Source: Billgrantia lactosivorans (lineage in GTDB: Bacteria > Pseudomonadota > Gammaproteobacteria > Pseudomonadales > Halomonadaceae). From it: 64,000 bases of DNA. The notes under the pieces were generated by a model. It saw only the letters and a program-made list of their open reading frames with translations. It was not told the origin of the DNA and did no database searches. The stretch is taken from the NCBI RefSeq assembly GCF_003254665.1, contig NZ_QHGY01000005.1, forward strand, positions 124,001 to 188,000, written 5' to 3'. Shown piece by piece: positions 30,389-38,973 of this stretch (position 1 is its first letter; every line of letters begins with the position of its first letter). A program made the position numbers and the translations under genes.

Positions 30389-31075
30389 TCATCGCTGAGC
30401 TAGGGATGAAAAGAATACTTCGATGTGGTCGACTGCTAACTCCCTCGCTCCTTCCATATTGACTGTCAATATAGGATAGCCTGCTTCTTTCATGCAGGTA
30501 GCGAGATATTCTCTACCTCGCAGGGCTTCAGTATTGAAAATGACCAATTCTTCATCGCTCTTATCCTGATGACAAGGAAGCAGCCTTCCTGTCTTATTGC
30601 CTCGTATTCGAATACGGGAGCAGATGGTTTCCGGGGAAGCCGTCAAGTTAATAACAGCCCGTCGCTGCATGAGGAGTTTGAAATCATCCGGGCTTTCTAA
30701 AAACATCGAACATAACTCGTTAGCAAAATGATGGCTAAGTCCTTCATCGACTACATAGCCTTTCCGAGACTGTGATATGTTAAGATCATAAATAAGCTTA
30801 ACCGCCTTTCTTTGGAGAGTCGCGATATCTCCCTGATTGAGGGCAGCCAGCGACAACAGGCGGGCTCTCGATTTACATACTCTTTCTTTTTTATCAAAAC
30901 TATCATTTTCTGCTTGTATCAAAGATCTTTCAATCAAGGCTTTTATAAGCGTCGTTTTCCCGATTCCTGGTGGACCAACCAAGTCTACGATGTAAGAAGA
31001 ATGACTGTGGTTATTATATCGGTAAGCCTTGAACCCTGCCCTGTTGTATAAAAATCGCTCAATAGTCGCTTTCAT
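30389..31075 (-). CDS. Small P-loop NTPase/kinase-like protein B
   Basis: A 228-residue protein of unrecognised family. The Walker A loop is VGPPGIGKTTLI (about 33-44), a Walker B-like strand ends in YVVDEGL, and an Arg-rich lid (RIRIRGNKTGRLLP) follows a strand with NLTASPETI, as in nucleoside/shikimate-kinase-like proteins. The plan matches protein A at 26455-27117 although identity is low by eye. A kinase acting on a sugar or lipid of this locus is one possibility; no substrate can be inferred. AT-rich. Confidence 0.65.
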   Translation of the reverse strand: MKATIERFLYNRAGFKAYRYNNHSHSSYIVDLVGPPGIGKTTLIKALIERSLIQAENDSFDKKERVCKSRARLLSLAALNQGDIATLQRKAVKLIYDLNISQSRKGYVVDEGLSHHFANELCSMFLESPDDFKLLMQRRAVINLTASPETICSRIRIRGNKTGRLLPCHQDKSDEELVIFNTEALRGREYLATCMKEAGYPILTVNMEGARELAVDHIEVFFSSLAQR

Positions 31076-31094
31076 AATTAACAACACCCAAAAG

Positions 31095-31967
31095 TCACCA
31101 TAAATCCCCAAAGGCAAGGTCCCAAGCGACAGGATCAAACCTGGCATGCCCCAGCGAAGGCGCCACTGTAATTTCCCCGAACACGACCCGCTTATTGTCT
31201 ATTTCATAGAGGTCGACTCTCAGGAAATCATAGCCACTGGCAATTTTCTCTGAGATTTCTATCATCTCTTCAAGGCAGGTGGGCTTTTCGGCATCGGGTC
31301 CGGCGGGGTAGCCGAGCCTAAAATTTTGCCTTTCCCACTTTGTATTGTACAGTGATCTTGTATGAGAAATGAAACGCCCAAAATCAACCTGCACATACTC
31401 TACTTTTCCGTGAAATACGAAAAACTTATAGTCCAATGGAACATGGCCGGTGCCTGGCATCAAGTGCTCTTCGATGATGACCTTTGGTTGAATCATGCCA
31501 TACCACCATTCATTAGAGTACCAGTAGAACCTTTTAAACGGATCACGATGGCGCTCGAGAATCCTGCTTATTTCCCCCTTCAACTCAACTTCCTTGATAT
31601 TTTCCTTCTCATCAACCAGCAGCAGGCTATCTCGCCCGCAGCCATCGTTCCCTTTTACAACAAAGGATGAAGGCAACGTTTCATAGCTGAGCTCTTCTAC
31701 ATTATTTAAAACCTGATAACATTGCGTAAGATACGCATCTCCCACGCGAGCCTTGACAAACTCCCTTACAGCCACCTTATCTTGAAGAAGAATGGCATCC
31801 AGCATATTACGGCTCATTTTCCGTTTGCATATTTTCTCATTGAAAGTTCTTGCTTTATCGAAGTTCCCCCAATAACCAGTATGCCTACGGAATTGAATTT
31901 TTTCATAATAATCGGCCCCCAGGATCGCTCTTGAGAAAAGCCGATAGAACGACTTGGCTTTGTTCAC
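31095..31967 (-). CDS. TupA-like ATP-grasp enzyme
   Basis: A 290-residue protein starting at a GTG with AGAGGAG upstream. It matches the TupA-like ATP-grasp family: an N-terminal ARTFNEKICKRK segment, FVVKGNDGCGRDSLL (nucleotide-binding strands), KVIIEEHL, PLDYKFFVFHGKVEYVQVD, and the C-terminal FLRVDLYEIDNKRVVFGEIT metal/ATP site. TupA is linked to teichuronopeptide synthesis in alkaliphilic Bacillus, where an amide bond to a uronic acid polymer is made. Here the likely role is joining an amino acid or amine to a sugar carboxylate; that is inference. Confidence 0.82.
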   Translation of the reverse strand: MNKAKSFYRLFSRAILGADYYEKIQFRRHTGYWGNFDKARTFNEKICKRKMSRNMLDAILLQDKVAVREFVKARVGDAYLTQCYQVLNNVEELSYETLPSSFVVKGNDGCGRDSLLLVDEKENIKEVELKGEISRILERHRDPFKRFYWYSNEWWYGMIQPKVIIEEHLMPGTGHVPLDYKFFVFHGKVEYVQVDFGRFISHTRSLYNTKWERQNFRLGYPAGPDAEKPTCLEEMIEISEKIASGYDFLRVDLYEIDNKRVVFGEITVAPSLGHARFDPVAWDLAFGDLW

Positions 31968-32038
31968 CTCAGTCTCCTCTCGACGTTTTTATTCAGCAAC
32001 ATTTTTATTAATTAACAAAAATTCAAGAGTTCGGCGAA

Positions 32039-33775
32039 TCAGTGCGTAATCAAGGGAAGTACTATGTGCGAGGGATGCTGGTTATCATGATAAATCGTCT
32101 GCCTGGCAACCATGAGTTCGGCGTCCTGACCTTGCGGATTGCCCGTGTTGGGGTTGCGATCCCAGAGCGGAAAATTGCTGCTCGAGAGGTGCACCTGTAT
32201 CCGATGGCCCGGTTGAAAGACATTACTGGTCGGTTGAAGTCTCAACTCATAACGCTGGATATCACCCGGCGTAAGCAGTTTCGGTGCCTCCCAGATGGAA
32301 TGGCGAAACCTTGCTCTTATAATACCTTCAGTCAGGTTGAATGCCGTACCATCCGGATGCACATCAATAAGTTTTGCCGTAAAGTCCGTGTCTCTTGCAG
32401 AGCTGGCTGCATAGAGGACAATCGTGATCGGACCCGTTACCTCTAGTGGCTGCTCAACTGGTGGGCTGGTGTAGACCAGTACGTCGGGTCGACCTTCGTT
32501 CGGCCGCTGATCAACGGAACCTGCCCGTAGCGATGCATCATGCTTTCCCCCCAGAAACGAGTGGTTGCCACCTAAGGTCGGCACAGGGTTCTCCGGGTCG
32601 TAGAGATAGACAGTCGGCTTCCCGTCTTGTGGCGGTGAAGTTTCCAGCGTGCCGATTCTGGCGCCATCGGGGCTGTGAAAGTAGAACGGAGTAAAGCGCG
32701 TGCCGGCGAGCGGCCACTCGTTGGCGAACTGCCATTCATTGCTCCCCATGGTGAATATCCGGATTGGCGGTTCCGTTTCCACGCCATTTTCGATCCCCTT
32801 GACAACATGATCCAGCCAGCGAATCGCCAATGACAGTTCATTTTTTTCTGCCGACGTCCCGAACTCCCTGTCCCCGACCAGACGATTGAGATGATCGGAG
32901 GGATTGATGACCAGCCTGAGGTCCGCGTCGTGCCCACTCTCCTGTAGCGCGAGATAATTGTCAAAGACAGCACCCGCGTAGTAATCGTACCAACCGGACA
33001 TGAGATAGACGGGAATTCTGACACGGTCATACTTTCCTTTTAAACTTATCTTCTTCCAGTAGTCATCAAACGTTGCATGGCTGACATAGTCCCGCCAGAG
33101 CCGATCTCTCCGCCCTGATACCTCCAGGTCCAAATCGATCAGCGGCAGGTAGCGGTAAAGCGCTTCCCAGCCGTATCGACGCCCCTGCTCCGGATCCGTA
33201 TAGGCTCGGCCGGCAGCTGTCATGGCAAGCGTAAGGGCCCCGTAACAGCGATACACGCATTGCCAGAGATCGGCATTGATCGCCTGCGGAATGATCGCCC
33301 TCAGATTGGGATGCTGCTCCGGTGCCACCAGCCACTGTGTGGCCCCCCAATAAGAGCGCCCATACATCGCAATGGCCCCATCGCTCCAGTCCTGGTGGCT
33401 GAGCCAGCTCAAGGTGTCGTAACCATCCTCGGCATCATGAAAGAAACGATTCAACTCACCTTCTGACGGCGGATGGCCTCGGGCCGCCTGTCCTACGTAG
33501 ACATAGCCCGCCGAGGTAAACGCCACAGCATCGCCTGAATGACCGGCACGATACCCCCGGGTCAGAACCGTAGGGTACTGGATACCAGGGGCAGCACCTT
33601 CCGGAAGCCATACCCGCGTCTGCAACCGAACCCCATCGCGCATGGGTACCAGGTATTCCCGAAAAGGCTGGGGATCAGTGTCCGAAGTGAGCAACATGAA
33701 GAGACAAGTCATCACGATGATCGAAAGCAGCGATTTCATCAAACGGCAACCCGGAATCGATCTCCGGCGTATCAT
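32039..33775 (-). CDS. Exported CocE/NonD-type hydrolase
   Basis: A 578-residue alpha/beta hydrolase with an N-terminal signal (Arg-rich start, hydrophobic stretch about 13-30). The nucleophile is Ser 141 in MYGRSYWGATQ, with Asp 264 in SGWYDYYAG and His 295 in NPSDHLNR as candidate partners. The C-terminal jelly-roll domain of X-Pro dipeptidyl-peptidase/cocaine-esterase proteins is present (PLEVTGPITIVLYAASS). The GTG/ATG choice: 33775 has GAGAGGGG about 9 nt upstream. Finding a secreted esterase or peptidase in a glycan operon suggests removal of an ester or acyl group outside the cytoplasm, which is inference. Confidence 0.85.
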   Translation of the reverse strand: MIRRRSIPGCRLMKSLLSIIVMTCLFMLLTSDTDPQPFREYLVPMRDGVRLQTRVWLPEGAAPGIQYPTVLTRGYRAGHSGDAVAFTSAGYVYVGQAARGHPPSEGELNRFFHDAEDGYDTLSWLSHQDWSDGAIAMYGRSYWGATQWLVAPEQHPNLRAIIPQAINADLWQCVYRCYGALTLAMTAAGRAYTDPEQGRRYGWEALYRYLPLIDLDLEVSGRRDRLWRDYVSHATFDDYWKKISLKGKYDRVRIPVYLMSGWYDYYAGAVFDNYLALQESGHDADLRLVINPSDHLNRLVGDREFGTSAEKNELSLAIRWLDHVVKGIENGVETEPPIRIFTMGSNEWQFANEWPLAGTRFTPFYFHSPDGARIGTLETSPPQDGKPTVYLYDPENPVPTLGGNHSFLGGKHDASLRAGSVDQRPNEGRPDVLVYTSPPVEQPLEVTGPITIVLYAASSARDTDFTAKLIDVHPDGTAFNLTEGIIRARFRHSIWEAPKLLTPGDIQRYELRLQPTSNVFQPGHRIQVHLSSSNFPLWDRNPNTGNPQGQDAELMVARQTIYHDNQHPSHIVLPLITH

Positions 33776-33805
33776 GCAGGCACCCCTCTCGGCCCAGCTG
33801 ATAGT

Positions 33806-34495
33806 TCAGCCCGGCTCTACGCAGCGCTCCGGGAAGGGAATGCTCAAATCAATCGCTTCGGATGCCTCCAACGCCGGAGCGTATGCCAGATCATGCCAGG
33901 CCGCGTCACGTACCGTGACATGGTCTCCATTCACCTGCAGGCGATTCTCCCGAATCCAGTGAACCACCTGAACCAGTGTCTTGCACTGTTGGACGAAAAT
34001 ATGGTGACGAAGCTGCTCCCGGCTCAGGCCGGGGTCGACAGGGCAGCACGTCTGCATGACGATCTTGCCTTCATCCATTACGTCCTTTATCAGTTCCACC
34101 GTGGTTCCAAGGATCTTGGCTCGGTAGGCAACCCCGTCGCCAAAGCCATCCATGCCCTTGAATGCGGGCAGCAGTGATGGGTGAAAGTTGATGATTCGAT
34201 CCCGAAACATGGTGCGTAACGTATCAGCGTAGAACTGAGTGTAGAAGGAAAGGATGTAGTCGATCGAGTGCCGTATCAGGTAATCGGATAGCCGCACGCT
34301 AAATGCCTCGTTCGACCCTTCATCGAACACGATGACAGGAATACCATGTGCTCTCGCCTTGTCGACCGCTGGACAGGGCCGATCGGCTATTACGGAGTGA
34401 GTCGCACTCCGGACGGTTGGGATGGTTAAAACCTGGTTCATGACCGAACCTGATGTCGAGACGACAAAAACGAACCGTGACTGAGGACCGCTCAT
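33806..34495 (-). CDS. Formyltransferase family protein
   Basis: A 229-residue protein with the PurN/Fmt fold. The catalytic triad of formyltransferases is visible: Asn 103 and His 105 in INFHPSLLPAFKG, and Asp 141 in VMDEGKIV. Small stand-alone members in glycan clusters make N-formylated amino sugars such as Qui4NFo. The ATG overlaps the stop of the FemAB-like gene by 1 nt (TGATG), so they are co-translated. Together with the DegT aminotransferase, formylation of a dTDP-4-amino sugar is the leading hypothesis. Confidence 0.82.
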   Translation of the reverse strand: MSGPQSRFVFVVSTSGSVMNQVLTIPTVRSATHSVIADRPCPAVDKARAHGIPVIVFDEGSNEAFSVRLSDYLIRHSIDYILSFYTQFYADTLRTMFRDRIINFHPSLLPAFKGMDGFGDGVAYRAKILGTTVELIKDVMDEGKIVMQTCCPVDPGLSREQLRHHIFVQQCKTLVQVVHWIRENRLQVNGDHVTVRDAAWHDLAYAPALEASEAIDLSIPFPERCVEPG

Positions 34496-35388
34496 CAATT
34501 TTCTCCCGCTCGGTAGGCCGGAAAGAAGGACGTTTGAGGTACGCTCCCGGCCAGGCGCTCATAGGCTTGGTGATCGAATATGCTCCCGCAGAAATAGGCT
34601 TTCCTCGTCGTGTTGGACCAGCCTCGCTTGAAATGTCCGAGGCCCGTAGAGGGATCGGCGGAGCCTGGCAGGCCCCCGAAGTTGACCCACCGGACCCTAC
34701 CGGCAAAGTAATTCAGCAAGGTCCACTTGGTGGCATAGGAGGCACTCAATGCGTAACCCTCGTCGTTGAATGCCACGAGATGCCCCTGTGCGACGTCATC
34801 CTGTACGTACCAGAGGTCGAGACCAACAGTGCGCCCGCCATGAACGGCTCGAAACATGACCAGGCCAGGAACCCGCAATTGCCGCTCGAAGGCCGCGCGG
34901 GAGAAGGCTCTCAGCCCATGGATGTCATGTCTTCTGGCCAGTACATCGAATAGCGCGACCCAGTCGTCCATAAATCGTGCTGGCTCTTCACACACTTCGA
35001 CCTCCACCTTGCGCAGCGCCCGTCGAGCGTTGCTGCGATGCGACGAAGAGACGAAGGCTTCCAGCGGAACAGAGGTATCCGCGACAAAGTGCTCCTTGTA
35101 GGGCTGGACGATGTCGAAGGTTCGCTCAAGCAGTCTTCGGTCATACTCCCCGAAAGGATCGGCGACCAGCGCGAGGGACACCCATCGCGCACCCTCGAGC
35201 TCCAGATCCCGGCGCAAAGCGGTCCAGTCGCGGCAGCAGAACAAGGGATAGAGCCCCATGGCATCGCGTGCTGCGGCGCCTGGGATCGCGCGCTCGAGTA
35301 TCCAGCCACCGCTGGACTCCAGTCCGCGAGGCTCACCGAAGCCAAGAAAGGATTCCGCATAGCAGGGATGAAGATACCCTTGGTTCAT
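34495..35388 (-). CDS. FemAB/GNAT-like acyl or aminoacyl transferase
   Basis: A 297-residue protein with a double-GNAT (FemAB/BioF2-like) look: FVSSSHRSNARRALRKVEVE in the middle, then RVPGLVMFRAVHGGRTVGLDLWYV and a C-terminal WVNFGGLPGSADPSTGLGHF segment typical of this superfamily. Members transfer acyl or aminoacyl groups to amines on cell-wall or polysaccharide precursors. The ATG at 35388 overlaps the stop of the PhyH gene as ATGA; a longer reading lies inside that gene. Acceptor unknown. Confidence 0.75.
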   Translation of the reverse strand: MNQGYLHPCYAESFLGFGEPRGLESSGGWILERAIPGAAARDAMGLYPLFCCRDWTALRRDLELEGARWVSLALVADPFGEYDRRLLERTFDIVQPYKEHFVADTSVPLEAFVSSSHRSNARRALRKVEVEVCEEPARFMDDWVALFDVLARRHDIHGLRAFSRAAFERQLRVPGLVMFRAVHGGRTVGLDLWYVQDDVAQGHLVAFNDEGYALSASYATKWTLLNYFAGRVRWVNFGGLPGSADPSTGLGHFKRGWSNTTRKAYFCGSIFDHQAYERLAGSVPQTSFFPAYRAGEN

Positions 35389-36218
35389 GCGCGCGTCGCC
35401 GCATCCAGACAGACATGGCCTTCGATCTGGTTGACCTGGGCCTGGAGTTCTCTCAGGCGTGTGGAGCGAGAGCGGACGAAGAACTTGTCGCGCGGTAGAT
35501 CGCTGAGGTGATAGCGGGTTCTCCACTCCCCTCGCAGCAACGCCGTGCTGCTGGGGTCGCTGGCCGGTTGAAAAGTTGCCTGAACGAGGATTCTATCAGG
35601 ACCACCGCCATGCGGAGGTGAACAATGCCAGGTACAGGTGTGACACAGAGCAATGTCTCCTGGCTCCAGCGAAGGACATACCAATGGCCACTCGGGACCG
35701 ATGATTTCCGTATTCACTTCACCGGCATCGCCCAGATAGCCGAAGTGATGCGTACCGGGATAGAAGGAAATTCCACCGTTTTCCTTGTTGGATACACTAA
35801 GAGGTATAAACACTGTGGTTTTTTCGGGCCAACCGTAGTCGTAACAAAAGTCGTTATGGACGAAAACTGGCGTACGGCTGTTTCGATCCTTGATCACGAA
35901 ACGTTGCATGAACAAGGCAAGGTCTGGATATAGTTCTTGCATGATGTCCAATAGCTCTGGACATTGATGGATCTCTGCCAGCGCTGCTGGCAGCACTTCA
36001 TGTACATGTACGGGATTGAAAGGATCCACACTTCGGCTCTTCGACAATCTATCCTCGTAGAACCGACTCCATTCATGCTGCCACTGCAGAATCCTTTCCA
36101 TGGGTATTGCCCCGCGGATCACAAAGAACCCCACTTCACGATATATAGCCGTTGACAGCACCCTGGCGTCAGCTTTATCGATACTATCTCTAACGCTACC
36201 GATATCAAGCGGTTTCAT
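35385..36218 (-). CDS. Phytanoyl-CoA dioxygenase (PhyH) family protein 1
   Basis: A 277-residue Fe(II)/2-oxoglutarate-dependent oxygenase by family. The iron ligands are His 121 and Asp 123 (FVHNDF) and His 198 (TWHCSPPHGG); Arg 209 is placed to bind 2-oxoglutarate. The family hydroxylates diverse small molecules, so substrate is open. ATG 36218 is preferred to a TTG at 36224. It begins a tight cassette with the FemAB-like and formyltransferase genes. Confidence 0.85.
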   Translation of the reverse strand: MKPLDIGSVRDSIDKADARVLSTAIYREVGFFVIRGAIPMERILQWQHEWSRFYEDRLSKSRSVDPFNPVHVHEVLPAALAEIHQCPELLDIMQELYPDLALFMQRFVIKDRNSRTPVFVHNDFCYDYGWPEKTTVFIPLSVSNKENGGISFYPGTHHFGYLGDAGEVNTEIIGPEWPLVCPSLEPGDIALCHTCTWHCSPPHGGGPDRILVQATFQPASDPSSTALLRGEWRTRYHLSDLPRDKFFVRSRSTRLRELQAQVNQIEGHVCLDAATRA

Positions 36219-36251
36219 TGTCAATATTTCCTTTTATCTTACTAAAAACAA

Positions 36252-37100
36252 TTAAAGTCGATAATCTTCGACTCGTACTGGCAGAAGATCAAAATTTCGC
36301 TTCATATCGATACCATATCGCTCGCTATCATAAGGCACCGAGCAATACCCCATGACGGCCTTCTGTCGATCAGTGAGCTGATCATAAATTTCCTGAGGCA
36401 GGTTGCCTGGTATGTCGAAGGCCTGCTTGACCCACCAGCGACAAAAAGTGGCAATCATGGCCCACCGGGTTCCACTGCTCCGGTTCTCTCGCGCTCCGTG
36501 CCAGATCCGGCTGTCCCAGATTACCAGGTCTCCGGCCTTCGCCTCGATGGAGATGGCCTCTCCAAATGCTTCCTGCGGGGCGTATCGATCTGAACGATGC
36601 GAGCCGGGTACGATCACCGTGCAGCCGTTCTCCTCGGTCTGGTCCTCCAGCAAAATGGAGCACTGCATGATGAAGGGATACGAGCCGGTATAGGGAATGA
36701 AGGAGTCTATGTGCATCGGCATTTGGTGGTTGCTGCTTCGTGCCAGGAAAGAACGGAGGATATAGTTGGGAGCATCTTCCGGGAGCGAAGTGAACCAACA
36801 GTCATTCAAAAAATGTTTCAGAATCGATTCGATAAACTCATTCCCAAGCATCATGCGTATGAAGAGCATATCTTTGTTTTGAAGATTGTAGACCATCGAC
36901 TGATCTCGGTTCAAACGCGGCATCCGTTCTGATTGCATGGACACAGTCTTGGCAAACCAGTCTTCTACAAGATATTTCGCTCTGGAAATCTGCTCCGGGT
37001 CGAATGCTTTCGGTATGTAGGCGTAACCATCACGCTCGATTGAGCTGATATAGCTTTCTATGACTTTCTCATGACTCGATGCTTCAATTAGCTGTTCCAT
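36252..37100 (-). CDS. Phytanoyl-CoA dioxygenase (PhyH) family protein 2
   Basis: A 282-residue second member of the Fe(II)/2-oxoglutarate family, only distantly similar to its neighbour. Ligands: His 130 and Asp 132 (MPMHIDSF), His 201 (RIWHGARENR) and Arg 212. The ATG at 37100 has GGAGA 6-7 nt upstream. It lies 34 bp before PhyH 1, so two hydroxylation steps, or a paralogue with a second substrate, are likely. Confidence 0.85.
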   Translation of the reverse strand: MEQLIEASSHEKVIESYISSIERDGYAYIPKAFDPEQISRAKYLVEDWFAKTVSMQSERMPRLNRDQSMVYNLQNKDMLFIRMMLGNEFIESILKHFLNDCWFTSLPEDAPNYILRSFLARSSNHQMPMHIDSFIPYTGSYPFIMQCSILLEDQTEENGCTVIVPGSHRSDRYAPQEAFGEAISIEAKAGDLVIWDSRIWHGARENRSSGTRWAMIATFCRWWVKQAFDIPGNLPQEIYDQLTDRQKAVMGYCSVPYDSERYGIDMKRNFDLLPVRVEDYRL

Positions 37101-37165
37101 AAAAAATCTCCGCATACTCGAAATGGTTATACTGCGGCTGCGTTTTTCTCGCAACACGCTTTATC

Positions 37166-38968
37166 TCAGGCATGTTCCGCCATGCGCTGAAAAATGACAT
37201 TCCTTTCCACAAGTTCATTGTATCTACCAGAGTCAATGACTCGACCATTCTCCATCAGGTAGATGCAGTCGCATTTCTTGACCGTGGCCAGACGATGCGC
37301 GATCAATATAATGGTTTTCTTCCCGGAAAAATCGTGAATGGCATCCATGACCAGCTTTTCGGTAATGCCGTCCAATGCGCTGGTCGCTTCATCGAAGATC
37401 AGGACCTTGGCGTCGTCATAGAGCGCCCGAGCGATCCCGATGCGTTGCCGTTGGCCTCCTGAGAGCTGAATGCCGCGTTCCCCGACACGAGTTTCAAGAC
37501 CTTCTGGAAGCTGCACCAGTAGTTCATCCAACCGAGCCATGCTGGCAGCTCGCCTGACTCGCTCATCGTCTATACAAATCATCGGCAAGCCGAAAGCAAT
37601 GTTTTCCCGGATACTGGCATCAGCCAGGAAAATGGACTGTGACACGAAGCCTAGGCAATTCTGCCAAGCACGTTTCTGTTCCAGCCTCAAAGGCTCACCG
37701 TCTATCAGTATGTCACCCTCATCCGGATCAATCAGACCTACCAGAATATCTATTGTGGTGGACTTGCCCGAGCCCGATGCCCCCACCAGACCGATAACCT
37801 GATTGGCACCGATCCGCAGCGAGAGTCCATTCAGGGCGGACTCTTCCTTACCGGGATAGCGGAACACGACACCATCAAGTTCAATCGTTCGTTGAGGCTC
37901 GAGGTAGCCCGCGGCCTCGGCAGGAGACGGTTCCTTGGTCTCGGCAAACCGGCTCTCGAAGAGATCTTCGCGTATGCTCTCAAAAGCCGCCAGATTGGCT
38001 CTGATGGTCGCGACACTGGTATATATCTGTTGAAAGGCGGGCAATAACTTCAGCCCGGCGAGCGCCATGACGGATAGCACGGGAAGTATGCTTCCCAGGT
38101 CGCCACGGTGCGTCGCCAGGAGATAAAGCACGAGAAAGATAACCGAGCCGAAGGCAGCCAGCTCCATTGCATAGCGCGGCACCTCGGATAATGCCTTCGT
38201 GGTCCCTCTGGCGTGACCAAGCGCTATGCTGGATACTTCGAAGCGCCGATTGAACATCCTCTGGCGCCCTAGCAGTAACGCATCCTTGATTCCTCCGAAC
38301 CCCTCGGCCATCAGCTTGAAACGCTCGCGCTGCGTCTGCGTGATCTCCTTGCCGTTCGCGGTCAGTTTACGTCGTACAGTGCGGTACAAGACCAGATAGA
38401 GCAGAAAGAAGACACTTACCCCAGTTATCGCCACGACAGGATTGACGAGCAGAATCGCTACCGACATGAACAGCACCATGACGACCCTCGCATTCATTTT
38501 CATCAAGGGCGCAATGATTTTGTCGGTAATACGTGTACACTCCTGGGAGATTTTGTTTGTCAATTGCGCGCTGCTGCCATTGGCATGAAACAGCCAGGGC
38601 TGTTGCATGTAATGTCGGTAAAGCCGCGTGCTGAGTTCAGCTCCTATCTGCTGACCGTACATCGAGAGCCTCCATACCGTGTACATCGAGAGACCGGACG
38701 CAGCGGTCAATGCCGCGAGAACAAACATGCCCAACCAGAATAGAAAGTCGGCAGGGTCCTCGAACCCGCTCTGCAGGTAGAGACGCGCCAAGGTGTCATT
38801 ACTCTCCAGACGCCCCAGATCGCCGACCAGTGCCATGAAAGGGCCGATGGATACGACGCCGGCCACTTCGGCAAACGCCATGAGGACGACCAGTAGCTGC
38901 AACCGGAAGAGACGCCGGCGTTGCTCACGGGTCAGCAGCGCATAGAGGTCCTTAAGGCTCGTGTACAT
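37166..38968 (-). CDS. PglK-like ABC transporter (flippase) with fused permease and ATPase
   Basis: A 600-residue half-transporter. The N-terminal ~330 residues carry six hydrophobic helices, and the ATPase has Walker A (GLVGASGSGKSTTIDILVG), signature LSGGQRQRIGIARALY and Walker B VLIFDEATSALD. The opening (LTREQRRRLFRLQLLVVLMA, then FAEVAGVVSIGPFMALV) is like PglK/WlaB, which flips lipid-linked oligosaccharide to the periplasm. No Wzx is present in the locus, so this is the likely flippase. It starts 65 bp upstream of PhyH 2 and ends 5 nt before... its start codon follows the autokinase stop by 5 nt. Confidence 0.88.
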   Translation of the reverse strand: MYTSLKDLYALLTREQRRRLFRLQLLVVLMAFAEVAGVVSIGPFMALVGDLGRLESNDTLARLYLQSGFEDPADFLFWLGMFVLAALTAASGLSMYTVWRLSMYGQQIGAELSTRLYRHYMQQPWLFHANGSSAQLTNKISQECTRITDKIIAPLMKMNARVVMVLFMSVAILLVNPVVAITGVSVFFLLYLVLYRTVRRKLTANGKEITQTQRERFKLMAEGFGGIKDALLLGRQRMFNRRFEVSSIALGHARGTTKALSEVPRYAMELAAFGSVIFLVLYLLATHRGDLGSILPVLSVMALAGLKLLPAFQQIYTSVATIRANLAAFESIREDLFESRFAETKEPSPAEAAGYLEPQRTIELDGVVFRYPGKEESALNGLSLRIGANQVIGLVGASGSGKSTTIDILVGLIDPDEGDILIDGEPLRLEQKRAWQNCLGFVSQSIFLADASIRENIAFGLPMICIDDERVRRAASMARLDELLVQLPEGLETRVGERGIQLSGGQRQRIGIARALYDDAKVLIFDEATSALDGITEKLVMDAIHDFSGKKTIILIAHRLATVKKCDCIYLMENGRVIDSGRYNELVERNVIFQRMAEHA

Positions 38969-38973
38969 AAGGG

